A stretch of DNA of 64,000 nt from Chryseobacterium sp. (lineage in GTDB: Bacteria > Bacteroidota > Bacteroidia > Flavobacteriales > Weeksellaceae): positions 62,001 to 126,000 of the forward strand of contig JAITUA010000021.1 in NCBI GenBank assembly GCA_031286615.1, given 5' to 3'. Both the position numbers and the translations under genes were made by a program. The notes beneath the pieces were generated by a model that was given only the letters and a program-made list of their open reading frames with translations, was not told where the DNA came from and made no database searches. This document shows, in pieces, positions 40,794-50,209 of this stretch. Position 1 is the first letter of the stretch. The number at the start of each line of letters is the position of its first letter.

Positions 40794-43394
40794 GTGAAAC
40801 TTCTTGATAGTCTTTTTAAAATATTAAAAAAATTTAAAAATATACTTTTTTTAATAGTAATATATTTCTGTTTTGAAAACGGAATAGTAGAGATTTATAA
40901 AAAATATATTGTTGAAAAAGTATTAATCCTATTTTCGTCTTCGTGGATAACAGAAATATTGTTTTATCTTACAACAATTGTTATCTTATTGTGGATTGTT
41001 AACAAATACAAAAAAGGATTTTACTTTGAACAATATACAATTCTTTACAGTATAGTTGTATTTTCTTTTTATTCTTATATAAGGTTAGTATTTGGTAAGG
41101 AATTTTCGTCATTAAGGACAATTAGCTATGTAAAATATTTTGATCTGTTATACATAGTTATATTATCAGTTTTAATATTATCAGTATTATTAAAATTAAA
41201 AAGATTAAAAGAGAGCAATAATTCAACTCCATTCGTTGAGGATGTTCCTATATCTAAAGCTGAAGAGGATATTTTAAATAGAAAAGGTAAAGCATTACAA
41301 GTTGCTCGTTTTATAAAAAGTAATCATACAGACTCATCAATAGCTCTTGGAATAGTTGGAAAATGGGGTGATGGTAAAACATCCTTCATGAGCTTAGTTG
41401 AAGAATCTTTTACAGACAATAATGATTATATAATTATAAAATTTCGTAGTTGGCTAAATATCTCTGTTCAATCTATTTTTTCTGATTTCTTTAGTACTGT
41501 AGAAAATGAGATTAAACCTTATAGTATTGATATAGCTAAACAAATTAAGAAGTATGGTAAATCAGTATTACCAATTTCAAAAAGTGATACGGCAGAATTC
41601 ATTTTGAAATCATTAGATCTCGTTTCTGATAAAAGTGTTTTAGAAGAATTTGAAAGTGTTGATAATCTTTTAGTCGCTTTACAAAAAAAGATTATTATAT
41701 TTTTAGATGATCTTGATAGATTACAACCAAATGAAGTATTTGAAGTTTTAAAATTAATCAGGAATACAGCGTCTTTTAAAACTTTTAATTATATAGTAGG
41801 ATATGAGAAAAGCTATATAATTAAAGCGCTTGAAATAAATAAAATACCCAACCCTGAAAAGTATTGTGATAAAATTTTTTTAAATGAATTTTATTTAATG
41901 CCGATTCAAAATTATGAGATAAGTGATTATATATTGAAAAATCTTAAGGAGAAGATGAATAATAATTCTTTAGATTTTGATAAAGTTTTTGAACGATATT
42001 CATTATATTCTCAATATAACATCGGAAATATTTTTAGTAGTATTCGGAACCTTCGAGATGCCAAAAGATTTTTGAATGAATTTTTTATTAGTGTAGAGAA
42101 GATTCAGAATGACATTGATTTAGGAGACTTTATAATTATTAAATTGCTTAAATATTGCTACAATGAAGTATATTTTTTACTGTACTCAAATAAAAGTAAT
42201 TTTGTAGGCATTGATAATTATTCAGGTTATCGTTATCCTGGCGGGATTAGGAGAATAGGCTTAAAAAAAGATTCTCAAACTTCATCTTCTGATTTTAATG
42301 AATCTTTACTAAGAAGTCATTTATTAGAAAATAAAGTATATAATATTTCGGAGTTGGAGCATATCCGAGTTATGTTTCAAATACTTTTAAGTGAAGTTTC
42401 TTACAAATCTGAGTCTCTAGCTTTTAGTTTTAATCATAACTTTTATAAGTATTTTAGTGACGAAATTAATGAATCAGAAATATCAATTAGAGACTATGAA
42501 AGGTTTATAAATTTGAGTTGGGAGCATATAATTGAATATATTGATATTTGGGAAAAAGAGGGTAAATTATTTGGTCTATTAGCTCATTTATACCACACTG
42601 ATCCAAGAAACTTCGATAGTAGAGAAAAGTTTGAAAATTACATTAGATTACTGTTTTATCTGGGTAAAAAAAATTTAAAATATTTTCATTTAGATTTCGA
42701 TTACATTGACAGAACAATAAGTAATTATGATAACAGAGTTACGACAAAATTTTATGATAAAGATGTAAGTTTGTATGAAGAATTTATAAAGAATCTGCTT
42801 TATCAGGGTAATTTTCCATATATTTTCGAGATGAGAATTGCTTCTTATCTTTTTGAAAAGATCTATGAAGAAGAAGATGCAGTATTGACTAAAGAAATTC
42901 TAAAAGGTTTTATTATTTCAAGATGTGCTTTATTTATTGATAAAATGGACTATACAAAGTATGACTTTTTTGACTTGTTTTACAGGACAAAGTTGAGAGA
43001 AAATTATAGAATGGATCATTTTGGAGATGTTTGGCATACAACAGATGTAGTACTACCGGAAATAATTGAGATGTTAAAAAATGCAATTAAAAAATTTCCA
43101 GATCTATTTCTTGCTGATATTTTACAAGACGGAGGTCGAAGAGCAAGAAATAAAAATACAAGTGAAAATCAAATAATAGGATTACATGATTTTATTTTAA
43201 ACCTATTCTCATCTTATGATGAGTTTATAGAATTTGTCAAAAACGATATAAGTGACGAAACCTGCGTTTTTAAAAATGAATTTTTAGATTTTGCAGATAA
43301 ATTGCCAACAAAGGATGATTTTATATCGTATGATTTTAGTTATCCTCCAGTTAAAAATAAATTTTTAAATAGTAAAAATGGACAAATTGATTAA
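40794..43394 (+). CDS. Membrane KAP-family P-loop NTPase
   Basis: An 866-residue protein starting with GTG at 40794; the overlapping ATG at 40792 is in another frame and stops at once. Four membrane helices lie in residues 15-140. The KAP domain then has Walker A GKWGDGKTSFM (about residue 190) and Walker B IIIFLDDLDRLQP (about 302). Residues 450-866 are an all-helical unknown region. KAP NTPases include PifA, which excludes phage T7, and others linked to phage defence. It is followed by the sce7726-type gene after 45 bases. Confidence 0.88.
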   Translation: MKLLDSLFKILKKFKNILFLIVIYFCFENGIVEIYKKYIVEKVLILFSSSWITEILFYLTTIVILLWIVNKYKKGFYFEQYTILYSIVVFSFYSYIRLVFGKEFSSLRTISYVKYFDLLYIVILSVLILSVLLKLKRLKESNNSTPFVEDVPISKAEEDILNRKGKALQVARFIKSNHTDSSIALGIVGKWGDGKTSFMSLVEESFTDNNDYIIIKFRSWLNISVQSIFSDFFSTVENEIKPYSIDIAKQIKKYGKSVLPISKSDTAEFILKSLDLVSDKSVLEEFESVDNLLVALQKKIIIFLDDLDRLQPNEVFEVLKLIRNTASFKTFNYIVGYEKSYIIKALEINKIPNPEKYCDKIFLNEFYLMPIQNYEISDYILKNLKEKMNNNSLDFDKVFERYSLYSQYNIGNIFSSIRNLRDAKRFLNEFFISVEKIQNDIDLGDFIIIKLLKYCYNEVYFLLYSNKSNFVGIDNYSGYRYPGGIRRIGLKKDSQTSSSDFNESLLRSHLLENKVYNISELEHIRVMFQILLSEVSYKSESLAFSFNHNFYKYFSDEINESEISIRDYERFINLSWEHIIEYIDIWEKEGKLFGLLAHLYHTDPRNFDSREKFENYIRLLFYLGKKNLKYFHLDFDYIDRTISNYDNRVTTKFYDKDVSLYEEFIKNLLYQGNFPYIFEMRIASYLFEKIYEEEDAVLTKEILKGFIISRCALFIDKMDYTKYDFFDLFYRTKLRENYRMDHFGDVWHTTDVVLPEIIEMLKNAIKKFPDLFLADILQDGGRRARNKNTSENQIIGLHDFILNLFSSYDEFIEFVKNDISDETCVFKNEFLDFADKLPTKDDFISYDFSYPPVKNKFLNSKNGQID

Positions 43395-43439
43395 TTTGAC
43401 TGAGTGTAGAATAGATAATTAGCAATAGAATTTTAGGAA

Positions 43440-44057
43440 ATGAAAGATATTGATATAAGAAATAGTTTAAAGTCTAGTATATTATCACAGTATACTAACG
43501 ATAGTGGCAGTCTTGTTATTGATGAATTTAACGTTTCATTAGGTATTGTACGTGCTGATATAGCGGTTATTAACGGGGTAATGCATGCTTACGAAATTAA
43601 AAGTGAAAAAGATAATTTAAAAAGATTAGAAAATCAACTACAAGAATACTATAAATTTTTTGAGTATGTTACTGTAGTTACCTGTGAAAAATATTTAAAT
43701 AAAGTACTAGAACAGTTTTCAGATAAATGTGGAGTAATAGTTGCCTTAAAAAAGAATAATTTGATAACTTTTAAAAAAATAAGAAGAGCAAAAAAAAATA
43801 AATGTTTTGATAAGATTTCTTTAGTAAAGGCACTTTGGAAAGAAGAAATCATAGATATTTTAGAATCAATAAAATATAATAAAAAAGGGTTTAAATCGAA
43901 ATCTAAACCTCTTTTATATCAGATAATGATGGATGAATTTAATGAGTCAGAGCTTTTGCATTTAGTTAAGAATAAACTTAAAGAGAGGACTACATGGAAA
44001 GCTGGCTCACAACAAACTCAAAGTGATGATTATTTCCCACTTTTCTCCAAGTTGTAG
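43440..44057 (+). CDS. sce7726-family protein (predicted PD-(D/E)XK nuclease)
   Basis: A 205-residue protein. The core RADIAVINGVMHAYEIKSEK has the Asp, then Glu-x-Lys, of a PD-(D/E)XK nuclease (about residues 38-56), followed by DNLKRLENQLQEYYKFFEYV, the pattern I associate with the sce7726 family. Its last 68 bases overlap in antisense the end of the beta-family gene. The two families often occur side by side, so they may form one system. Confidence 0.78.
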   Translation: MKDIDIRNSLKSSILSQYTNDSGSLVIDEFNVSLGIVRADIAVINGVMHAYEIKSEKDNLKRLENQLQEYYKFFEYVTVVTCEKYLNKVLEQFSDKCGVIVALKKNNLITFKKIRRAKKNKCFDKISLVKALWKEEIIDILESIKYNKKGFKSKSKPLLYQIMMDEFNESELLHLVKNKLKERTTWKAGSQQTQSDDYFPLFSKL

Positions 44058-45060
44058 CATTCCCAGTTCCAACAGTTCCATTAGAGCAATCATAAATATA
44101 TTTATCAGCCCAACTGAATTCTTCTCCAGAATACTCTGGTCTGGCAATTAAATTACGACATAAATTTGGATACTGTCCAAAACCATGGAGTTTTGTTGAT
44201 CTACCTCTAACTATTAACCAATAATCACTATGAGTATATCGTACACTAGCACTCATTTGAATTATTCTAGGATCCATTTCCGTTATTTCGGAATTTGCAA
44301 TACTATAATCACCAAAAACTGGAATTCTGGTTACCAGATTATTTTTTATTTGTAGGTAAAGTAACCACTCAATTCTTTCTATTGAGTCGATTGTATTAGC
44401 ATTTATATCAGACAGATTTGATGGAAATGAAGTTGAGGCAAGAATTAAAGAATTCCATCTCTCTATATATGGAAAATTGTTATTAAGAATCGTTGTTACG
44501 GATAAATAATAAAGATTTTTACTATCAACAGTTATATTTTTCAAATCAATTACTAAATCTACATTTTCCGGAGTGATCTCATAAAATTCTAAAAATTGAT
44601 TTATTTGATCCATTAAGTGTACTGAGGGTATCTCATCAACTTCTAGCCTTAAACATATACCCAATTTATCTTCATTATAAATTTCCTTTACAGCATTTCT
44701 GTATAATATATGTTTTTTAAAAGAAGTTACAGGAATTCCTTTTAGTTGCTTAGCTCTGAAGTCATTGAAGAGAAATGTTAAATGATGGATACCATCGGCT
44801 GTAGTTCTGTCTTCATCAATATATCGAGAATCAATAAAAAAAATATTATTATTTATAGAATCTTCTATTTTTCTTCCGATTCCGTCGAGGTGGTTATCTA
44901 TAGTTTTGGACTCTCTTTCTTCTTCATAATTCCAAGGAATATTAACAATTTCAAATAGTGGGATTAGTTTGTCTTTTGTTTCCTGATTACAAACTTCTAG
45001 TCCTTTGAACTCCCCCTCCTTTGCTTTAAGGATAGGTACGTATAATAAGTTTTGTCTCAT
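43990..45060 (-). CDS. Beta-family protein (PF14350-type)
   Basis: A 356-residue protein with YVPILKAKEGEFKGLEVCNQ at the N-terminus, KLIPLFEIVNIP, and TTWRKVGNNHHFEFVVSQL at the C-terminus, the marks of the beta protein family found in phages and mobile elements. Its mechanism is unknown to me. It is convergent with the sce7726-type gene and overlaps it by 68 bases. A 110-base spacer separates it from the upstream HEPN-like gene. Confidence 0.8.
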   Translation of the reverse strand: MRQNLLYVPILKAKEGEFKGLEVCNQETKDKLIPLFEIVNIPWNYEEERESKTIDNHLDGIGRKIEDSINNNIFFIDSRYIDEDRTTADGIHHLTFLFNDFRAKQLKGIPVTSFKKHILYRNAVKEIYNEDKLGICLRLEVDEIPSVHLMDQINQFLEFYEITPENVDLVIDLKNITVDSKNLYYLSVTTILNNNFPYIERWNSLILASTSFPSNLSDINANTIDSIERIEWLLYLQIKNNLVTRIPVFGDYSIANSEITEMDPRIIQMSASVRYTHSDYWLIVRGRSTKLHGFGQYPNLCRNLIARPEYSGEEFSWADKYIYDCSNGTVGTGNATTWRKVGNNHHFEFVVSQLSM

Positions 45061-45169
45061 GTGGATTACTTTAAATTTATGGTTATTAGTTGTTTAGTTG
45101 CTAATATAAAAAAAATTAAAATATGATTGTTAAAATTTTGCAAGGCAGACTTTAACCTTTTTATATCTA

Positions 45170-46942
45170 TTATTGGGGTTTATTAGTAATCAAGTTATGT
45201 ATAAAAGATATTTTATTAAGGACTGCCTTATTATTAATAAAGATATCCTCAATAATTTGTTTATGATTGGAAGAAATTACGGCAGATAGTTTTGTCTTAT
45301 AATTACAGTAAAATTGATTGTAAAAGTATAATTTTTGAATTCCATCATCCCATACAAAGGATTCTTCTTTTAGTAAATTTAAATTCTCTTCGACGGTAAG
45401 AAAATCTCTAATTTCTTGATAAGTAGCATTTATTATATTTATTTTGTAATTAAAAATGTATTCAAACCAAGTTGAAAAATTAAGAATTTTTAAATTTATT
45501 TCATCTTTGCTTTCATAAAGCAAATAAAGTAAATGATTATTTTCAATAAGCTGTAACTGAAAAAAAACTTCTAATTTGCTTTTTAATTCTTTTTTATGTT
45601 CTGGTTTTAGTAAATTTATTAATTGGAAAATAATCACAATATCATCAATTGAAGTTATTTGATAATTTGGTTTAGACATTGTGTTTGTTAAATTTATGTA
45701 AGGACTGTCAAGTTCCGTAAATACTTTCAATAGAAACCTAATGTCCGTTAGCAGATCAAATGAATTAATATCTTTCTTTTCTTCTCCTGACAAAATTCCA
45801 TGACTGTATTTGTTTCTCAAGTTTGGAATGTAATATTGAAAATAATCAAAATAGAATGCGCTTAGAATATAAAACTCTCTTAATACATCTACTTTGTAAA
45901 ATAATGATTTGTTTTGAGCTTTTTTTGAACTAATATACTTAATCATTTCAGAAAAGATACCTTCTATTTGAGATAGGGCTAATCCATAGAAACTGATCCA
46001 TCTTTTATTCTTGAATAGGTATCTCAGTTCATCTATTATTTTTTTTCTATCATCAGATAATGGTAATACAGCTAAATAATTTTCAATCTCCTCAAAAATT
46101 TGAAGTTTACTATTGCTTTTAAAATACAAATTATAAAACTTACTTTTATCTTTTTCATATAAATTTTCCATTTTGTACATTTCTTCATCCGGCAAATCAT
46201 TAATTCTATGAGCAGATTTACTTATCGAGTTATGGTTGAAATATCCTTCTGCATATGTACGTGAAGAGTAATAAGGAAAATCATGAAAACCCAAAATAAA
46301 TGATGATGGAATAAATTTTAGATACAAAGTAGATTTGGCAATAGCACGATCTCTCAAATCGCCATTATGTATAAAACTGAGAATTTTTTGCTGTTCATCA
46401 ATACATCTAAAATAGAAATCTAATTGAGTTCTTTCTTCATGTTTAGATGGTTTCCGGTCATTTTCTCTAAAGTCTTTTATAAATTCTAAATTGGAGTAAT
46501 ACTGTATATTAAAACTTATTTTTTTTAAATGCTCTTCAGTCTTTAGTTTAAGATCGTTATATATAGGTTTGGGAACAGTTTTTAATCTCAAAATGTCTTC
46601 TAAATAACGTTGCTTATAAGATTGTTTTATCTTTTCATCATTGGTGATAACTTCCATTTTCCCTGAAGCTCCATGTTTTATTATCGAAGAAGGCTTAAGG
46701 GTTTTTATTTTAAAATAGTCGAGAACTTCTCCCGCTTTATTTTCAATTGATTTTTCAGTATTTCTAAGATTTTTATTAATAGGATAAAGGAATTTTAACG
46801 AAAAATATATCAGGTCATCTAAGTTGTCGATTTCAAAAAGTCCCTTATTAGATAAATATTCAATAAAACCATTTCTGAAATTATCTAGATCCCTAAGTCT
46901 GTTACCATATGTGCTTATTTTAAAATAATCATTTTTATCCAT
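45170..46942 (-). CDS. Large protein with a putative HEPN ribonuclease motif
   Basis: A 590-residue protein, predicted mostly helical. At residues 376-381, NLRNKYSHG contains Arg-x4-His, the HEPN ribonuclease signature, preceded by ALSQIEGIFSEMIKY, an acidic helix often found before it. No overall family is recognised. The open frame reaches a TTG at 46966 inside the preceding gene; the ATG at 46942 is preferred. It begins 17 bases after the Shedu-like gene, so it is the fourth gene of the Gabija-like operon. Confidence 0.7.
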   Translation of the reverse strand: MDKNDYFKISTYGNRLRDLDNFRNGFIEYLSNKGLFEIDNLDDLIYFSLKFLYPINKNLRNTEKSIENKAGEVLDYFKIKTLKPSSIIKHGASGKMEVITNDEKIKQSYKQRYLEDILRLKTVPKPIYNDLKLKTEEHLKKISFNIQYYSNLEFIKDFRENDRKPSKHEERTQLDFYFRCIDEQQKILSFIHNGDLRDRAIAKSTLYLKFIPSSFILGFHDFPYYSSRTYAEGYFNHNSISKSAHRINDLPDEEMYKMENLYEKDKSKFYNLYFKSNSKLQIFEEIENYLAVLPLSDDRKKIIDELRYLFKNKRWISFYGLALSQIEGIFSEMIKYISSKKAQNKSLFYKVDVLREFYILSAFYFDYFQYYIPNLRNKYSHGILSGEEKKDINSFDLLTDIRFLLKVFTELDSPYINLTNTMSKPNYQITSIDDIVIIFQLINLLKPEHKKELKSKLEVFFQLQLIENNHLLYLLYESKDEINLKILNFSTWFEYIFNYKINIINATYQEIRDFLTVEENLNLLKEESFVWDDGIQKLYFYNQFYCNYKTKLSAVISSNHKQIIEDIFINNKAVLNKISFIHNLITNKPQ

Positions 46943-46959
46943 TTTATAACAAAGTTTAA

Positions 46960-48192
46960 TCAGCAATTTTTTATTTGTTCTATAGTTAGTTTAAGTCTGT
47001 TAAGTAAATCATCATAACTAATTATGTCTAGCACATTTTTATATTTTCTTTTCACTACTTCAAAATCCTTTTTTTGTTCGAGGGTTAAACCTTTAATTCT
47101 ACCCATAATGATTATACCCTTAGGATTTGTAATGTTTATATTAAACCCTTCAGGTATTTTGTCTTTATATTTTTTTGTTAAATATTTTTCGCCATCTTCA
47201 CCCCATCGATTTAAGTAATATATGTATTTTTCTATTTGCATTACAGTTCCTGATAGTTCTCTTAAAGGGATAAAATTGTTTCTAAATTGGCCACTTGTCA
47301 TAAGTGAGGTATTTGATGGTTTTTTGATTTCAATTAGGTCAATATTTCCATCAGAATCCACTAGTAAAATATCTATGTATCTCTCTTCCCTTATATTTTT
47401 ATCTTTATCATACTTTGTAATAATTGGAGCTTCTTTGAATACCAAACAATATTTTGGATAAAGAAGTAATATGATTTGTAATATTTCATCTTGCCATTGA
47501 TTTTCTGAGTAGGAAATTTCACTTGATAACATTCCCTCTAACTTATCCAGTATGGTTTCATATTTAAAAAGTTCAATTTCACTAAACAACTTAGTCAAAT
47601 TTTGTCCTTTTAATGTTGCTTTCTTATTTATATAATTTTGAAATTTCTTTTCTGCGTTACCGGTACTTGCAAAGAATTCTTTTAATGTATTTGTTAATCT
47701 TGATTCTAAATAAAGATTTTTTTCATATTGGCTTGGAAACCCCTTTATTAGGACTCTAAAATCAATTTCAGATATTGCATTTAGATTATTACCTCCAACA
47801 TAAATATCTTCATTAATTATTTGGGATATTTTTTTAAAGATTGAAATACTACCTTCTGCTACAAAAAATTTATTTTCAAGAATTATATCTTTATGAATAT
47901 AAATATTGAATTTGTTAATTAATATGCCTTTTATGATTTTATAATATTCACCTTCTAATTTTGCAAAAATAAAATCTAATGGGTCAGGATAATCTATTAA
48001 AAACTCGTCCTCTTTTTTGTTCTCTTTAACACGTTTTATAGTTGTGTTGTAAAGATTTTTTGCAGACAAAGAATACACTTTTTTTAATAAATATACCTCA
48101 TCGTGTTCTAATTTTTCCAATAGCCAACTGTTGTCATTATTTGTAGAGTAGCTTATTATAATATATTTTTTTTCTTTCCTAAATTTAATCAT
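46960..48192 (-). CDS. sduA: Shedu-type nuclease (SduA, DUF4263)
   Basis: A 410-residue protein. The C-terminal half is the DUF4263 nuclease of the Shedu system: ENQWQDEILQIILLLYPKY, RYIDILLVDSDGNIDLIEIK (Asp, then Glu-x-Lys, about residues 274-294), ELSGTVMQIEKYIYYLNRW and NPKGIIIMGR. The N-terminal 200 residues are variable, as is usual for Shedu, and probably sense phage. Shedu normally acts as a single gene; here it begins 10 bases after the GajB-like gene. Confidence 0.88.
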   Translation of the reverse strand: MIKFRKEKKYIIISYSTNNDNSWLLEKLEHDEVYLLKKVYSLSAKNLYNTTIKRVKENKKEDEFLIDYPDPLDFIFAKLEGEYYKIIKGILINKFNIYIHKDIILENKFFVAEGSISIFKKISQIINEDIYVGGNNLNAISEIDFRVLIKGFPSQYEKNLYLESRLTNTLKEFFASTGNAEKKFQNYINKKATLKGQNLTKLFSEIELFKYETILDKLEGMLSSEISYSENQWQDEILQIILLLYPKYCLVFKEAPIITKYDKDKNIREERYIDILLVDSDGNIDLIEIKKPSNTSLMTSGQFRNNFIPLRELSGTVMQIEKYIYYLNRWGEDGEKYLTKKYKDKIPEGFNINITNPKGIIIMGRIKGLTLEQKKDFEVVKRKYKNVLDIISYDDLLNRLKLTIEQIKNC

Positions 48193-48202
48193 CCATTTAG
48201 TT

Positions 48203-50209
48203 TTATATTTCTATTATAGTCCATTTTTCTCGATTAATATCATTAAGATGAGAATCAAACCTTTCTTTACATACAGCAAAGCATAATAAATTTGTGGGTC
48301 TAGAAAAACCTACATAAGCCATTTTAGAAGATTGTTTATGGTATTTTTGTGTTTTATTGAAATTTATAAATTTCAATTGATCAGATAATCTTTGACTTTC
48401 ATAATTGTTATTTCCATTTTGATAAAATGTTTCAAGATATAATGTAGCTGTATGTGTTTCTCCCTTTACGGAATGAATAGTTGAAATATCTATATCAAAC
48501 CCATGAAGATTTAGTTTATTATTAAAGTTAGTATTTTGTTGATTATTTTGATTACCTTGATTATTAGCAATTCTGGACGTATTATTTATAAAGCCATGAG
48601 ATGACTGTATAGATTTATTAAATATTGTCAAAAAGTCCGGAATATATGTTTTTATTGAGGTATATACCTCAACAAATTTTCCTTTTATAATACTGATGCT
48701 CCAATTATATAAATATCTGTTTAAGGAAATATATTCTTCATAATGATTAATCTCAATATAGTTTAGAAGTTCACTTTTAGAAAAGTATACTCCTTCTAAT
48801 CTCAAAATTTTAATAAAAGCATTTAATATGCTTTTTCTAATTGGTTCAAGGGTTTTCTTTTCCTTATTAAATAGAATTAAATAAGAATCTAAATTTTCAT
48901 AATCAATCTTTTGTATTGTGTTTTCAGTTATTAAATCTTCAAAATAACTTTTAATAGCCAATTTATTTATATCATTTGTTTTCTCTTTTGTCCATCCTAT
49001 GACTTTATATTTATTTTTAGTATGTAACAAAATTTCTCCTGAAGTAATATATGTCTGTATAAGTTCTGAAAATCGAATAATTACTTGTTGTATATTTTCA
49101 ATATTGAAAACTAAAAGATGAGGTTTAAGATTGCAGGTGTCGTTTTTTCCTTCAACATTAAAATTTCCCTCTCTACTTAATGCAAAGCAATTAACTAATT
49201 CTGCAATATTTCTAGATAATCGCTGGCTCCCATTTATATTTTTAGTCCTTCCATTATCTCTAAGAGTCCAAATATCTTCTAAAGAAACCTCTCCAGTATA
49301 AATTGCTTGATTTTTATCTCCAATTCTCTGATATTTTGAAAGACTATTATTGTTGTCGTAAAAAATTTTTTCAAGCAGATTATATTGATGTATATCTACA
49401 TCCTGCATTTCATCTACAAAAATAAAATTGAATCGTTGTTGTAAAATACTTTTTATTTTAGAATATTTATGTAAGTAAATTTCTGCAAGTAGATAAGCAT
49501 CATCGAAATGTAAAATCCCTTTGGCAAGGATTTTTGTTTTTAATGAAATCATCCATTGTTCAACTTTACTTTTTTCTTCTATGCTGAAATCCTGCGGATT
49601 TTGTCCTCTTCTTGGTTTAGAAATTGTAAGGATTGGTTTGTTTAATCCACTTAATATTTTCAATGAACCGTCTTCAAATAATAGTCTATATTTATAAAGA
49701 AGTCCTTCATTAGAGCGGATGAAATATTTTGCAGTATTAGCTTCTTGAATGGTAAATCCGTTTAGATTTATACTTAAAAATTTATTTATTGTTTCATTAT
49801 AAATTTCATTATCAATTCTAATTATCTTTCTACCGTATTGAATATGATAATAAGGAATTGCTAAGAATTGATCTACAAAACTTTGAATAGTTCCGACAAA
49901 ATTTGGATAAGAAAATAATTTAGGACAATATCTACCAATTTTATCCTTTATTTCATCAATTGCAGTATTTGTATGTGAAAGGATTAAAACACCTCTATTA
50001 TTTGACAAAGGTAATTTTGTTTCTAAAATTAATAATTTAGCAAGAAGAGCGGTTGTTTTGCCACTACCAGGAACAGCTTGAAGATCTATTGTTTCAAAAT
50101 TTCTTATAAAAGAAACTCTTTCTTCATTAAACGTCTTTCCTTCCGGAAGTAAAATACTCTCAGCATATCTAATATCATCAATGGAAACATTAAACATTTC
50201 TTGTGGCAT
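48203..50209 (-). CDS. gajB: UvrD-like helicase, GajB-type
   Basis: A 668-residue SF1 helicase. Walker A QAVPGSGKTTALLAK is at about residue 45, motif Ia LSHTNTAIDEIKDKI, motif II FIFVDEMQDVD near 265, DKNQAIY, motif V ISTIHSVKGETHT near 580 and motif VI AYVGFSRPTN near 630. It overlaps the upstream gajA-like gene by 20 bases, the standard Gabija layout. It is longer than the roughly 500-residue GajB of Bacillus, closer to a full UvrD. GajB is thought to respond to nucleotide depletion or DNA ends during infection. Confidence 0.87.
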   Translation of the reverse strand: MPQEMFNVSIDDIRYAESILLPEGKTFNEERVSFIRNFETIDLQAVPGSGKTTALLAKLLILETKLPLSNNRGVLILSHTNTAIDEIKDKIGRYCPKLFSYPNFVGTIQSFVDQFLAIPYYHIQYGRKIIRIDNEIYNETINKFLSINLNGFTIQEANTAKYFIRSNEGLLYKYRLLFEDGSLKILSGLNKPILTISKPRRGQNPQDFSIEEKSKVEQWMISLKTKILAKGILHFDDAYLLAEIYLHKYSKIKSILQQRFNFIFVDEMQDVDIHQYNLLEKIFYDNNNSLSKYQRIGDKNQAIYTGEVSLEDIWTLRDNGRTKNINGSQRLSRNIAELVNCFALSREGNFNVEGKNDTCNLKPHLLVFNIENIQQVIIRFSELIQTYITSGEILLHTKNKYKVIGWTKEKTNDINKLAIKSYFEDLITENTIQKIDYENLDSYLILFNKEKKTLEPIRKSILNAFIKILRLEGVYFSKSELLNYIEINHYEEYISLNRYLYNWSISIIKGKFVEVYTSIKTYIPDFLTIFNKSIQSSHGFINNTSRIANNQGNQNNQQNTNFNNKLNLHGFDIDISTIHSVKGETHTATLYLETFYQNGNNNYESQRLSDQLKFINFNKTQKYHKQSSKMAYVGFSRPTNLLCFAVCKERFDSHLNDINREKWTIIEI

